Source of the DNA: Listeria immobilis
GTDB taxonomy: Bacteria; Bacillota; Bacilli; Lactobacillales; Listeriaceae
Direction of reading: 5' to 3'
Length of the DNA: 64,000 bases
Assembly: GCF_014322765.1 (NCBI RefSeq)
Contig: NZ_JAASTZ010000012.1
Span: 37,951-101,950, forward strand
The notes beneath the pieces were generated by a model. The model was not told the origin of the DNA. It searched no databases and worked only from the letters and a program-made list of their open reading frames with translations. Of the stretch, positions 18,922 through 27,549 are shown one piece after another. The translations under genes were made by a program, and so were the position numbers. Position 1 is the stretch's first letter, and the number at the start of each line of letters is the position of its first letter.

Positions 18922-18950
18922 TTTTCATTTATCGAAACAATATATATAAT
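18922..18950 (+). promoter_or_regulatory. Probable gltC promoter
   Basis: TTTTCA (18922-18927), 17-bp spacer, TATAAT (18945-18950). The 193-bp gltB-gltC gap also holds an inverted repeat TCTC-N5-GAGA (18963-18975), reminiscent of the GltC box in Bacillus, near the gltC start. The gltB promoter could not be fixed with confidence. Confidence 0.55.
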
Positions 18951-18992
18951 AGAATAAAACAATCTCATTTCGAGAACAATTGGAGGTCGCAC

Positions 18993-19880
18993 ATGGAACT
19001 TAGACAATTGAAATATTTTATGGAAGTAGCTCGAGTAGAGCATATGACAAAAGCAAGTGAGAATTTGCATGTAGCACAATCTGCCGTTAGTAGACAGATA
19101 ACTAAATTAGAAGAAGAATTAGGCGTACCTTTATTTGACCGTATTGGAAGAAATATGCAACTAACAAGTGTTGGTCAGGACTTCTTAAATCAAGCTGCTA
19201 TTGCTTTAAATGAACTACAAAAAGCGGAAGCACTCGTCACAGAATATACCGATCCAACTAAAGGAACAGTTCGTGTTGGTTTACCGAACTCACTTTCCAC
19301 CAAAGTTTTGCCTTCTGTTATTTCTAGTTTTCGAGAAAAATATCCGCATATTACTTATCAATTCATGGAAGGAACAAACGAAGAACTTACTGATATGCTT
19401 GTTAGTGGCGTCTTAGATATTAGCTTCTTATCTCCTGTACCAGAATCCAGTGAACAACTCGAAGCTATTCGTTTCTTTGATGAAAAACTAAAATTAATTG
19501 TCCCTAAAACACATCCGCTTGCTGACAATTTTAATGTATCGCTCAAAGAACTAGCTAATGAAAAATTTGTGCTTTACCCTGAAGAGTTTGATTTATATAA
19601 AATAGTTACAAATACTGCCATTAAAAAGGGCTTTCAACCAGAAATTGCCTTCCAAAGTCGAGATTTTTATACAATTCAAGGTTTAGTTGGGGCTGGACTT
19701 GGCATTAGTATTTTACCAGAAATGATTTTAGATGGTGCCATTTTCAAAGAAACAAAAAGTATCGCCTTGCGTGATAAGGAATTGCGCCGCTCTGTGGGAA
19801 TTATTACGACAAAAAAGCGGAACTTATCCCCTTCTGAGAATTTGTTCCGCTCGTTTATTATTTCCTTTTTTTCTAATTAG
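18993..19880 (+). CDS. gltC: LysR-family activator of glutamate synthase genes
   Basis: 295 residues. The N-terminal winged helix-turn-helix (MELRQLKYFMEVARVEHMT, AQSAVSRQITKLEEELG) is followed by a LysR effector-binding domain (residues about 90-290). Divergent arrangement with gltB and sequence style match GltC of Bacillus/Listeria, which activates gltAB in response to the 2-oxoglutarate/glutamate state. ATG with GGAGG 8 nt upstream. Its last 4 nt overlap the end of the convergent acetyltransferase gene, and a terminator-like hairpin lies within its last codons. Confidence 0.93.
   Translation: MELRQLKYFMEVARVEHMTKASENLHVAQSAVSRQITKLEEELGVPLFDRIGRNMQLTSVGQDFLNQAAIALNELQKAEALVTEYTDPTKGTVRVGLPNSLSTKVLPSVISSFREKYPHITYQFMEGTNEELTDMLVSGVLDISFLSPVPESSEQLEAIRFFDEKLKLIVPKTHPLADNFNVSLKELANEKFVLYPEEFDLYKIVTNTAIKKGFQPEIAFQSRDFYTIQGLVGAGLGISILPEMILDGAIFKETKSIALRDKELRRSVGIITTKKRNLSPSENLFRSFIISFFSN
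19816..19851 (+). terminator. Terminator-like hairpin within the 3' end of gltC
   Basis: Stem AGCGGAAC / GTTCCGCT with a 20-nt loop, followed by T-rich sequence (TTTATTATTTCCTTTTTTT) that runs to the gltC stop. The convergent gene ends 4 nt inside gltC, so there is no other room for a terminator. Moderate support because the loop is large and the T-run is interrupted. Confidence 0.5.
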
Positions 19881-20395
19881 TCATTCATTGCAAATGCTTC
19901 TGGATACTGAATCGCACCTTGAAGATTTTCCAAGCTACCATTATATAATTCTAATAACATATAATATTCAGCTGGCACATCAAATGGTGAAGGAATTCCA
20001 AATGCTTCTGAAGTTTTAAATCCAAATCGTGGATAATAATCAGCATGTCCTAATACCGCAATTGCAGGATATGCTTTTTCTCGTGATAGCCGAATTCCTT
20101 CTTCCATTAATTTAGAACCAATTCTCGCCCCTTGAAACTCTGGAAGAACAGCGAGTGGGGCTAAAGCTAGAATAAACCTATTCTTATTTTCTGTTTCTAA
20201 AGAGATTTCGCTAAACATAATGTATCCTATAAGTTGGCCATCTTCTGCTTCTGCTACAAGGGATAATCCTTGCTGATAAAATTCAGATTCTCGGATATGT
20301 TCAATTAAATCCGCTTCAACAGTCCCCTTAAAAGCTTGTTCATTCAGTTGGCGAATAGCTTGGTAGTCTTTTGGTTGTTCTGTTCGTATCATCAT
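19877..20395 (-). CDS. GNAT-family N-acetyltransferase
   Basis: 172 residues covering a full GNAT fold. Acetyl-CoA binding motif A is at LAPLAVLPEFQGARIGSKLMEEG (Q/R-x-x-G-x-G/A, residues about 91-113), and the GFKTSEAFGI segment near residue 138 is typical of the YhbS-like putative acyltransferase subgroup (PRYYPRFGF-type motif, here ADYYPRFGF). Substrate unknown. Starts 2 bp after the dehydrogenase gene's stop, so it is translated from the same mRNA. The first two codons are both ATG. Confidence 0.85.
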   Translation of the reverse strand: MMIRTEQPKDYQAIRQLNEQAFKGTVEADLIEHIRESEFYQQGLSLVAEAEDGQLIGYIMFSEISLETENKNRFILALAPLAVLPEFQGARIGSKLMEEGIRLSREKAYPAIAVLGHADYYPRFGFKTSEAFGIPSPFDVPAEYYMLLELYNGSLENLQGAIQYPEAFAMND

Positions 20396-20397
20396 GT

Positions 20398-21504
20398 TTA
20401 TTTAGTCACTCGTTTCGCAGCCATACTTTCTTCAAGTTGTTTTATTGCATTTAAAACAACGATAGGTGTCATTTCACCTGGCATCATATGAATCGTTTCA
20501 TGTTCTTCTGTCGCCCGCTCGGACACAGCCATAAGTGTTTCTTCTGAAAGAGAAGCAAGCCCCATATCGTATAAGCTAGCAGGTAAGCCAAGTTTTGTAT
20601 AGAATGGTAATAATTGTTCGATTTCATCCCATCTATTTTCAATCACTAATTGGACTAAAATGCCATAAGCAACTTTATTTCCATGAAGTAAATGATGTGT
20701 CTCTGGAACCATTGTTAGCGCATCATGGATAGAGTGCGCTCCTGCACAACGACCATAATCATCACCAAAACCTCCAACCATTCCACCAACTAAAATATTT
20801 GTTTCGATAATTTTAATAAACGCTTCATTGAGTTCTTGTTTATCCATTGCTAAAAGAGCTTCTTCACTAAAATTCAGCAAATTATCATGGCACATTTTGG
20901 CAGCAAAGTGGGCAATTTCAATTTCAACTGATTTCATAGGAAGAGATTGAATAATCACATCTGCTTCATACCATTTTGCAAGTGTATCACCAATTCCTGC
21001 AACAAGTAATTCTTTTGGTGAATCAAGAATCATTTCCGGGTCGATTAATAGTAATGCATTGCTACTTGCAAAAACATCATAACGAATCATCGCACCTTCT
21101 GAATCATACATAACGCTTAGAGGTGTGTATGCTGCGCAGGTGGACGCAAGTGTCGGTAAAATAATTACAGGTAATCGTAAAACGGCTGCAGCAGCTTTTG
21201 AAACATCTGCCACTTTTCCACCGCCGACAGCAATAATAGCATCCATCTTATTAGCTTTCATGATAGCTACTAGACGATCACGTTCCTCATAAGTAGAAGT
21301 TCCATTATAGGTTTCAAAAGTAGATGTAATAGCAGGTAGTTTAGGGAATTTCTTTTTGGCAACTTCCCAAGAAGCATTTCCACGAACAATTAATACATTT
21401 TCTAAGCCACGTCGTTCTAAGTGGTTTGGTAATGTATCCCATGCACCTACTTGACATAAATATTCTTGCGGAGCTCCGCGAACAATCAATTCTTTATTCA
21501 ACAA
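20398..21504 (-). CDS. Iron-containing alcohol dehydrogenase, glycerol dehydrogenase-like
   Basis: 368 residues of the GldA/glycerol-1-phosphate dehydrogenase superfamily. The NAD site GGGKVADVSKAAA (about residues 93-105) and PTLASTCAAYTPLSVMY are well conserved. Metal ligands are probably the Asp/His in GIGDTLAKWYE, GAHSIHDAL and HGNKVAYG. Relatives include the enzymes acting on glycerol or hydroxyketones; the true substrate is not evident. Start: two consecutive TTG codons (21504, 21501) behind AAGGG; the first is taken. It has its own promoter in the 91-bp gap after the amino-acid transporter. Confidence 0.85.
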   Translation of the reverse strand: MLNKELIVRGAPQEYLCQVGAWDTLPNHLERRGLENVLIVRGNASWEVAKKKFPKLPAITSTFETYNGTSTYEERDRLVAIMKANKMDAIIAVGGGKVADVSKAAAAVLRLPVIILPTLASTCAAYTPLSVMYDSEGAMIRYDVFASSNALLLIDPEMILDSPKELLVAGIGDTLAKWYEADVIIQSLPMKSVEIEIAHFAAKMCHDNLLNFSEEALLAMDKQELNEAFIKIIETNILVGGMVGGFGDDYGRCAGAHSIHDALTMVPETHHLLHGNKVAYGILVQLVIENRWDEIEQLLPFYTKLGLPASLYDMGLASLSEETLMAVSERATEEHETIHMMPGEMTPIVVLNAIKQLEESMAAKRVTK

Positions 21505-21561
21505 AATTCATCCCTTCTGTCTGGCACGGTCGTCAATTCGGCTGCGACATTTATAATTCAA

Positions 21562-21590
21562 ATTGTATAGGAACTTAAACTGACTGTCAA
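21562..21590 (-). promoter_or_regulatory. Promoter of the dehydrogenase-acetyltransferase unit
   Basis: On the minus strand perfect TTGACA (21590-21585), 17-bp spacer, TACAAT (21567-21562). Located just downstream of the binding-protein stop codon, so the two metabolic genes do not depend on the T-box. Confidence 0.8.
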
Positions 21591-21595
21591 TCTAG

Positions 21596-22411
21596 CTATT
21601 GTTTTACAATTTCATCATCACCAAACCATTTTTTACTAATTTCTTGCATTTTTCCTTCGTCATATAAAGTTTTAAACGCATCATTTATTTTTGTTTGCAG
21701 TTTTTTGTCGCTTTTACGCATGCCTACTGCAAAATCGGTTGCATCAAATCCACCTGTGATGATATTATAATCGTCTTTATTTTTTTGTTTATCAATATAA
21801 TAACGAGCATAGACTTCATCAATAATTAAACCATCAATACGTTTATTATTTAAATCAATAAAAGCAACATCAAAAGTATCGTATAATTCTGGTTCATTGT
21901 TTGCAATAATATCAGTTAGTACTTCTGGATTTTTAGCCATATCATCAATAGAACTTGCGCCATTTTGGGCACCTAGCGTTTTATCTTTCATATCACTAAA
22001 TTTGTTAATATTACTTGATTTAAGCGTTACTAAGACTTGTTCATTTTTCATATAAGGCTTACTAAAATCAACTTTTTTCTTTCTAGCATCTGTTACTGTA
22101 TAGCCATTCCAAATTAAGTCAATTGATTCATTTTTTAATTCTGATTCTTTCATAGACCAATCAATAGGGGTAAATTTAACTTTAATACCATATTCATCAA
22201 AAACAGCTTTAGCTAAATCAATATCAAATCCAACTAACTTATCGTCTTTATCACGGAACCCCATTGGGACAAAGCTATCATCTAAACCGACTACCACTTC
22301 TTTATCTTTTTCAATTCTACTCCACTGGTCTTCTTTTGCCTCACTTTTCCCACAAGCTACAAGCGTTAATACAAAAATTGCCATTACTGCTACTAATAAT
22401 CCTTTTTTCAT
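21596..22411 (-). CDS. Polar amino acid ABC transporter, substrate-binding lipoprotein
   Basis: 271 residues with a lipobox LVAC (Cys20) and a family 3 solute-binding fold (VVGLDDSFVPMGF, GFDIDLAKAVF, DLIWNGYTVT). The family binds polar or basic amino acids. It follows the ATPase gene by zero bases, and the operon is under a T-box leader, so the ligand should be the amino acid sensed by that leader, which I could not fix. ATG with an AAAGGAGG ribosome site. Confidence 0.93.
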   Translation of the reverse strand: MKKGLLVAVMAIFVLTLVACGKSEAKEDQWSRIEKDKEVVVGLDDSFVPMGFRDKDDKLVGFDIDLAKAVFDEYGIKVKFTPIDWSMKESELKNESIDLIWNGYTVTDARKKKVDFSKPYMKNEQVLVTLKSSNINKFSDMKDKTLGAQNGASSIDDMAKNPEVLTDIIANNEPELYDTFDVAFIDLNNKRIDGLIIDEVYARYYIDKQKNKDDYNIITGGFDATDFAVGMRKSDKKLQTKINDAFKTLYDEGKMQEISKKWFGDDEIVKQ

Positions 22412-23068
22412 TTAAATTGCCTCCTTTTTTAATGGTTCTACTTCTAACATTTGATCCGCTATTTTTTCAGCGAATGCATGATCATGCGTTACAATAATTT
22501 GTGTAATACCTACTTGTTTTAAACTTAAAATGAGTGATGCAACATGGTCACGTAAGTCTGGATCTAAAGCTGAAGTTGGTTCATCAAATAACAACACTTT
22601 TGGATTCATCGCAAGTGCCCGGGCAATAGCAACACGTTGTTTTTGACCGCCCGATAGTTGATATGGCATGCTATCTGCTTTATCTGCTAAATCAAGTAAA
22701 CTAAGTAATCGTTCTGCTTCTTTTTTAGCCGCTTCTTTTTTTGTTTTTCGAGCTAGTGTAGGAGCTAAAATCAAATTATCCATCACACTTAAATGCGGAA
22801 ATAGGTGAAACTCTTGAAAAACAACTCCAATAGTATTTTCGACATCCTTTTTAGACATCGGATCAACCACTTCCCCGTCAATCAAAATTTCTCCTGAATC
22901 CATTTTTTCGAGACCGCTAATGCAACGAAGCAAGGTTGTTTTCCCACCACCAGAAGGCCCAACAATAGAGAGGATTTCTCCGTCTTTAAGTGAAAGATTA
23001 ACATTATCTAAAATCGTTTTTTGCTCGAATTTTTTCGTTAAATTTTTAATTTCCAACATTTTTTTCAC
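22412..23068 (-). CDS. Polar amino acid ABC transporter, ATP-binding protein
   Basis: 218 residues, slightly short for the GlnQ/HisP family (usually about 240) but complete: Walker A GPSGGGKTT (about 37-45), Q-loop, signature LSGGQKQR, Walker B VLLFDEPTSALD, and switch His in IIVTHDH. The C-terminus is trimmed after the H-loop. It is 1 bp downstream of the permease gene. Energises uptake by the permease. Confidence 0.95.
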   Translation of the reverse strand: MKKMLEIKNLTKKFEQKTILDNVNLSLKDGEILSIVGPSGGGKTTLLRCISGLEKMDSGEILIDGEVVDPMSKKDVENTIGVVFQEFHLFPHLSVMDNLILAPTLARKTKKEAAKKEAERLLSLLDLADKADSMPYQLSGGQKQRVAIARALAMNPKVLLFDEPTSALDPDLRDHVASLILSLKQVGITQIIVTHDHAFAEKIADQMLEVEPLKKEAI

Positions 23069-23069
23069 C

Positions 23070-23711
23070 TCATTTATAATAACTAAAACGTTTTTCCAAT
23101 TGTTTAAATAGTAAAGTTAAAATAGCTGTTAGCGCTAAGTAAATCGCTGCAACTAACACTAGTGGTATTAAAGTGACATCTCTACTCATCGCAATTTTTC
23201 CTGCACGAAGTAAATCGCCAATGCCAAGAATATAAACTAATGAAGAGTCTTTAACTAGATTAATCACTTCATTTCCGATAGCAGGAAGTACACGTTTGAC
23301 TACTTGCGGTAAGACAATTTTTCGAAGTGTTTGTCCATATGTTAGACCAAGAACTTTTGCACTCTCATATTGACCATTTTCGATTGATAAAAATCCACCA
23401 CGAAAGATTTCTGCAAAATAAGCAGCATAATTTAGAATAAAAGCAATAAATACGGCATCCATGCGATCAAAAACAATTCCAATAATTGGTAAGCCATAAT
23501 AAATAAAAATTAATTGTAAAAGTAAAGGGGTTCCTCGCATAATCCAAATATAAATATTTAAAATAAATTTAAGGGGGGCTATTTTACTGACATTGCCAAT
23601 TGCTACAATAGCACCTAAGGGAATCGAGCAAACAAGGGTCACTGCAAAAACCAAAAGTGTTGTTTTCGCCCCATCAAGTAATGCTGGTAAAATTTCTGTT
23701 ATATAGTCCAT
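23070..23711 (-). CDS. Polar amino acid ABC transporter, permease
   Basis: 213 residues of the His/Glu/Gln/Arg/opine permease family. About five membrane helices and the coupling loop AKVLGLTYGQTLRKIVLPQ (EAA-type), followed by PAIGNEVINLVKDSSL. One permease gene only, so the channel is presumably a homodimer. First gene after the T-box terminator; AAAGGAGC ribosome site, ATG start. Confidence 0.95.
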   Translation of the reverse strand: MDYITEILPALLDGAKTTLLVFAVTLVCSIPLGAIVAIGNVSKIAPLKFILNIYIWIMRGTPLLLQLIFIYYGLPIIGIVFDRMDAVFIAFILNYAAYFAEIFRGGFLSIENGQYESAKVLGLTYGQTLRKIVLPQVVKRVLPAIGNEVINLVKDSSLVYILGIGDLLRAGKIAMSRDVTLIPLVLVAAIYLALTAILTLLFKQLEKRFSYYK

Positions 23712-23734
23712 TTAAATTCGCTCCTTTTTAGCAT

Positions 23735-23778
23735 AAAAAAATCTCGTCCGCTTGGCATAAAACTACCAAGAGGACGAG
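23735..23778 (-). terminator. T-box intrinsic terminator
   Basis: Stem CTCGTCC-CTTGG / CCAAG-GGACGAG with a 10-nt loop, then ATTTTTTT on the minus strand. Its 5' arm can alternatively pair in the antiterminator with the T-box core just upstream. Confidence 0.92.
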
Positions 23779-24013
23779 AATAATATTCACGTGGTTCCAC
23801 CTCAATTTACTAATACTTCACAGTACCAGCCTCTGTTAGTGCTAGACTAACAAGCTATAACGGGCTTTCCCGAGTTCACCTACTACTCACTTTTCAGCAA
23901 ACCAGCTCCTAGATGTGTTCGATAACGCTATCTTTATCCTTTCGCACCAACCAAGGACTCTCTTGTAAAAGAATTACGCTCTACTTGTTCTAATCAACGC
24001 TTTCACTTCTTCT
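23743..24013 (-). promoter_or_regulatory. T-box riboswitch leader of the amino acid transporter operon
   Basis: Reading down the minus strand: stem I with S-turn AGTA (near 23985), AG-bulge region AGAGAGTCC and distal loop TTGGTTGGTGCGAA (about 23962-23940), the specifier strand GAACACATC (23920-23912), the T-box core GAGGTGGAACCACG (about 23803-23790), and the terminator. The bulge that pairs with uncharged tRNA reads UGGA. The specifier is not certain: CAC (His) directly after GAA is my first candidate, ACA (Thr) or ATC (Ile) in other registers. The UGGA bulge would pair with a tRNA ending UCCA, which does not fit tRNA-His simply, so this remains open. Read-through requires uncharged tRNA, giving induction on amino acid starvation. 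Confidence 0.9.
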
Positions 24014-24020
24014 TGCTAAT

Positions 24021-24049
24021 ACTCTACCACGATAAAGTGATAGAGTCAA
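24021..24049 (-). promoter_or_regulatory. Promoter of the T-box/amino acid transporter operon
   Basis: On the minus strand TTGACT (24049-24044), 17-bp spacer, TAGAGT (24026-24021). Predicted start near 24014, giving a leader of about 300 nt before the permease ATG, enough for the whole T-box. Confidence 0.8.
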
Positions 24050-24160
24050 CTGTTTTACAAAAAATTTTAAAGAACTAAATAAATGTTTTTACAAAGAGTT
24101 AGCCATAAAGAGGCATTTTTACATTGATACATTCGCTGCTTCTACAAATTTTTTGATATT

Positions 24161-24202
24161 AAAAAGCACTTTTAACCTATTGAACCTGGTTTAAAGTGCT
24201 TC
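24161..24202 (-). terminator. Terminator after virS
   Basis: Near-perfect stem AAGCACTTTAAACC / GGTTAAAAGTGCTT around a short loop, followed by TTTTTAA on the minus strand; about 50 nt after the virS stop. It ends the vir transcription unit. Confidence 0.85.
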
Positions 24203-24252
24203 TATCATATTGCATTATTTTATTTAGCTACTTATATGGTTTACAGCTTGAA

Positions 24253-25293
24253 CTAGTCTTTCGCAATTAATAAATAGTCATCTTTTTGCTCAAAGTACAA
24301 TTTCACTTCTGTTCCTTGTTCACTTTTTGACTCAATACAAATTTCGTGGCCTAATTTTTTAGCCATTTGTTTGGCAAGATATAGCCCCATACCAGTAGCT
24401 TTCTTTTCTTGTCGACCAGTATTGCCTGTAAAGCCTTGCTCAAAAATCCGTGGTAAATCTTCTTCTTTAATTCCGCGACCATTGTCTTTTATGTGCAGAA
24501 CTTTTTTTCCACTAGCTTCTGCATCACACCAAATTTTTATTTCGCCACTTTCTGCTGTATATTTCAAAGCATTAGATATAACTTGATCGAGAATAAAACC
24601 AAGCCATTTACTATCTGTTCGCACATCCAGATCCACATTTTGTATATCCAGCTTCATTTTTTTCCCGATAAAAAGTTTGGAGTGGCGCTTGACAGATTCG
24701 CGAACTACAACTCCAAGATTCTGCTCTTGGATAAAATAATCTTTGGAAAAAGTATCTAATCTTGAAAAATAAAGTGCTTGCATAACTAATTTATCAATCG
24801 TTGTTAATTCCTCATCAATTTGTTGGAAAATCGTTTTTGTATCATTTAAATCAGGATTATTAATTAGCATCTTACTTGCAACAACAGGAGTCTTCACTTC
24901 ATGCACCCAGTATAAAATAAAATCATGATATTCTTGCTGTTTATCTTGTAATTTACTAATAGCTCGTAGTTCTTCTTGATGTTTTTTCGCCATCAATTGA
25001 TTAAAAAAAGCTTGTTCACGAGTTCGCGGTTTTGGCAAAAGCTCAATAATATTTTCTTCCATTTCACCACTTACTAATTCTTCCATCTCGTGCCAATAAC
25101 TATATTTAAAGAAATAGCCTAGCACAAGATAAGCAAGTAAAAAAACGAAGACAAAAATATATAAATAAATGAAATTTCCTAGTGTAAGTTTGCTGTTAGG
25201 GTCGATAGAAATTAGTACACCAACGAAAAACATTATGCTACAAAAAAACAATAAGAAAAATCGTTTATCCTTAATATAATTCCACCAATTCAT
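24253..25293 (-). CDS. virS: VirS sensor histidine kinase (BceS-type)
   Basis: 346 residues. Two closely spaced membrane helices (about 12-30 and 40-62) with almost no extracellular loop, as in intramembrane-sensing kinases of the Bce family, which rely on a partner ABC transporter to detect antimicrobial peptides. Phospho-acceptor His131 in YWVHEVKTP; ATPase boxes follow: N-box QVISNALKYT, G1 IKDNGRGI, G2 GTGMGLYLAK-like (here ATGMGLYL). By gene order this is VirS, partner of VirR, although three unrelated genes separate the two. Last gene of the unit. Confidence 0.9.
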   Translation of the reverse strand: MNWWNYIKDKRFFLLFFCSIMFFVGVLISIDPNSKLTLGNFIYLYIFVFVFLLAYLVLGYFFKYSYWHEMEELVSGEMEENIIELLPKPRTREQAFFNQLMAKKHQEELRAISKLQDKQQEYHDFILYWVHEVKTPVVASKMLINNPDLNDTKTIFQQIDEELTTIDKLVMQALYFSRLDTFSKDYFIQEQNLGVVVRESVKRHSKLFIGKKMKLDIQNVDLDVRTDSKWLGFILDQVISNALKYTAESGEIKIWCDAEASGKKVLHIKDNGRGIKEEDLPRIFEQGFTGNTGRQEKKATGMGLYLAKQMAKKLGHEICIESKSEQGTEVKLYFEQKDDYLLIAKD

Positions 25294-25312
25294 ATGGATT
25301 TCCTCGCTTTCG

Positions 25313-27052
25313 TTAATTTACTTCGTTGGGGATAATTTGGAATGTAGCAAAGTCGAATAAACCTTGATCTGTTAATTTAAGCTCAGGAATAACAGGTAAT
25401 GTTAAAAATGACAATGTTAAAAATGGATCAAATCCTGTTGCTTGGCTAATTTGTTTAAATGCTTTTATAAGTCCGGCTAAATCCTCTTCCACTTCTTCAA
25501 AAGAACGATCGCTTAAAAGCCCAGCAATTGGTAAAGCTAAATCGTGTAATACTTTACCAGATGCGTCTACTACAGCAATTCCACCACCACAATTTGTTAT
25601 ATGATTAATGGCGGCTTCCATCGCTTCATCTGTGACACCAACTGCGACAATATTATGTGAATCATGTGCGACAGTAGTTGCAATCGCACCTTCTGTTAAA
25701 CCAAATCCTTTAACGATACCGACACCCACATGACCAGTATCATGATGCCGTTCGACAACCGCCATTTTAAGTAGGTCTTTAGTTACCGATGGAACAAATA
25801 AGCCAGCTTGGACAGACACTTCTTCTATTCGTTTTTCTGTGAATAGACTATTTGGTTGCATGCCAATCACATAGCACGTTGCCTTTTTAAGGGGAAGTTC
25901 TAAATCTTTTCGTGTTAAATGATGATTGATTTTTGGTGATACGAATTGTGTTGATTTTCGTTGTTGGAAGGCTGCTTCTTTTCTAACACCATTTTCAACG
26001 ACAACCTGTCCATTTTTTAATACTTTAGATATTTCTACGGTTTGTAAATCTTTTAGAAAAACAATGTCAGCTTGATACCCCGCTGCAACGGCTCCTAAAT
26101 ATGGCAGATTATGACAATTTGCTGCATTGATTGTCGCCATTTGAATTGCTGTGATTGGCTCTATACCATTTGCAATTGCCAGGCGAATATTATAATTAAT
26201 CGAACCTTCTGTAATTAAATCATTAATTAGTTTATCATCTGTGCAAAAACAAAAGCGATGACTATTTCTAGAAGTGACTGCCGGGATTGTTGCAAGTAAA
26301 TCACGTCCCACAGTTCCTTCGCGGAGCATCACAAACATGCCAGCACGCAACCGGTCCATGGCCTCTGTGGCATTTGTACTTTCGTGATCTGTTCGAATTC
26401 CTACAGCTAAATAGTTATTCAAATCAGCGCTAGTTAACCCAGCCCCATGTCCATCAATTCTGCCGCCTTCTTTTTTAGCATTGATAATTTTAGTCAATAT
26501 ATCCGCGTTTCCTTTTGCGACAGACGGGAAATCCATCACTTCCGCAAGACCAATTACTTTTTCATGTGCGTATAGTGGGTGAAGTTTTTCTGCATGGAGT
26601 GTCACACCATTATGTTCTCCTTCTGTTGCTGGAACTGATGATGGAAGCATTACAAACATATCTAGTGGCACATCTTCTGCATTTTCTAGCATAAATTCAA
26701 TGCCTCTTTCACCAGCAACATTCGCTATTTCATGTGGATCAGTAATAATAGTTGTTACGCCATTTGGTAATAATACACGAGCAAATTCAGCAGGTGTTAC
26801 CATGGCGCTTTCCACATGGACATGCGCATCAATAAAGCCTGGAACAATAAACTCTCCTGCTGCATCCATCGCGTTCGCACTATTTGGAAAATGACCAATC
26901 CCAGCAATATAACCATTTTTAATAGCTATATCTCCTTCGATAATTTCTCCTGAAAAGACATTGACTATTCTTCCATTAGTAATAACTAAATCTGCCTCTG
27001 CTCGACCATCACTGACTGCTACACGTTCTTGCAGTTGTTTTAAATTCTCCAC
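25313..27052 (-). CDS. adeC: Adenine deaminase
   Basis: 579 residues, the usual length. Converts adenine to hypoxanthine and ammonia in purine salvage. Metal-dependent amidohydrolase fold with DAHVHVESAM (about residues 74-83), DPHEIANV, and the C-terminal adenine deaminase domain with the VAHDSHNIVAVG signature. Located between virS and an unknown gene in the vir unit, with 19 bp to virS. Why a purine-salvage enzyme sits here is not explained by the sequence. ATG behind GGAGGTG. Confidence 0.96.
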   Translation of the reverse strand: MENLKQLQERVAVSDGRAEADLVITNGRIVNVFSGEIIEGDIAIKNGYIAGIGHFPNSANAMDAAGEFIVPGFIDAHVHVESAMVTPAEFARVLLPNGVTTIITDPHEIANVAGERGIEFMLENAEDVPLDMFVMLPSSVPATEGEHNGVTLHAEKLHPLYAHEKVIGLAEVMDFPSVAKGNADILTKIINAKKEGGRIDGHGAGLTSADLNNYLAVGIRTDHESTNATEAMDRLRAGMFVMLREGTVGRDLLATIPAVTSRNSHRFCFCTDDKLINDLITEGSINYNIRLAIANGIEPITAIQMATINAANCHNLPYLGAVAAGYQADIVFLKDLQTVEISKVLKNGQVVVENGVRKEAAFQQRKSTQFVSPKINHHLTRKDLELPLKKATCYVIGMQPNSLFTEKRIEEVSVQAGLFVPSVTKDLLKMAVVERHHDTGHVGVGIVKGFGLTEGAIATTVAHDSHNIVAVGVTDEAMEAAINHITNCGGGIAVVDASGKVLHDLALPIAGLLSDRSFEEVEEDLAGLIKAFKQISQATGFDPFLTLSFLTLPVIPELKLTDQGLFDFATFQIIPNEVN

Positions 27053-27071
27053 CCAATTTCACCTCCGTTAT

Positions 27072-27530
27072 TTATACTTCCGAAAATCCTTCGTCAAGCA
27101 AATATCCCTCTGCGCCTTCTTTTGTTGGAAAAACGGCTTCTAAATTTTCGCCTGTATAAATAACCCACATTTCATTCTCATAAATGAGTGATAGTTTATC
27201 CCCATGATTATCTTGATATATTTTTGTAAGGCCTTCTTTATAGCCTGCTTCATCTTTATCCATATATTCTTTTGCTTCCTCTAGCAACACTCGAATTTCA
27301 TTTTCGGAGTAATCTTTTACATTGACATATCCTTGTTTATCCAGTGGTTCTACTTCTAAAAATGGTGCATAAATAAATGCATTTCCATTAGGATGTAAAT
27401 GTTTGACGATTATTTTTTTATCGCGCTTGCTTGCAGGATAGTGTACATTCACACGATCCATTGAAATTTCATGCAGTTCAAAACCACCAACTGCTTCTAT
27501 TAACGCTTTTTTCTCTTCAAAATTCAACAT
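27072..27530 (-). CDS. Conserved hypothetical protein in the vir operon
   Basis: 152 residues, soluble, acidic, no signal peptide or membrane segment, no motif that I recognise. The start at ATG 27530 is preferred over the in-frame TTG at 27548 because the GGAGG that would serve as the ribosome site overlaps the TTG and lies 10 nt before the ATG. It is 19 bp upstream of adeC and 19 bp downstream of the epimerase-like gene, so it is co-transcribed. Function unknown. Confidence 0.75.
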   Translation of the reverse strand: MLNFEEKKALIEAVGGFELHEISMDRVNVHYPASKRDKKIIVKHLHPNGNAFIYAPFLEVEPLDKQGYVNVKDYSENEIRVLLEEAKEYMDKDEAGYKEGLTKIYQDNHGDKLSLIYENEMWVIYTGENLEAVFPTKEGAEGYLLDEGFSEV

Positions 27531-27549
27531 AATATTTATTTCCTCCAAA

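Larger units (their letters stand above)
23712..24252. other. Non-coding stretch between amino acid transporter and virS
   Basis: 541 bp: permease ribosome site, T-box leader with terminator (23735-24013), its promoter (24021-24049), an AT-rich spacer of about 110 bp in which I see nothing, and the virS terminator (24161-24202). Confidence 0.8.

Noticed and set aside
23735..24060. Possible CRISPR or insertion-sequence remnant in the non-coding gap
   Set aside because: The inverted repeats are explained by T-box and terminator structure; no direct repeats with spacers and no transposase.
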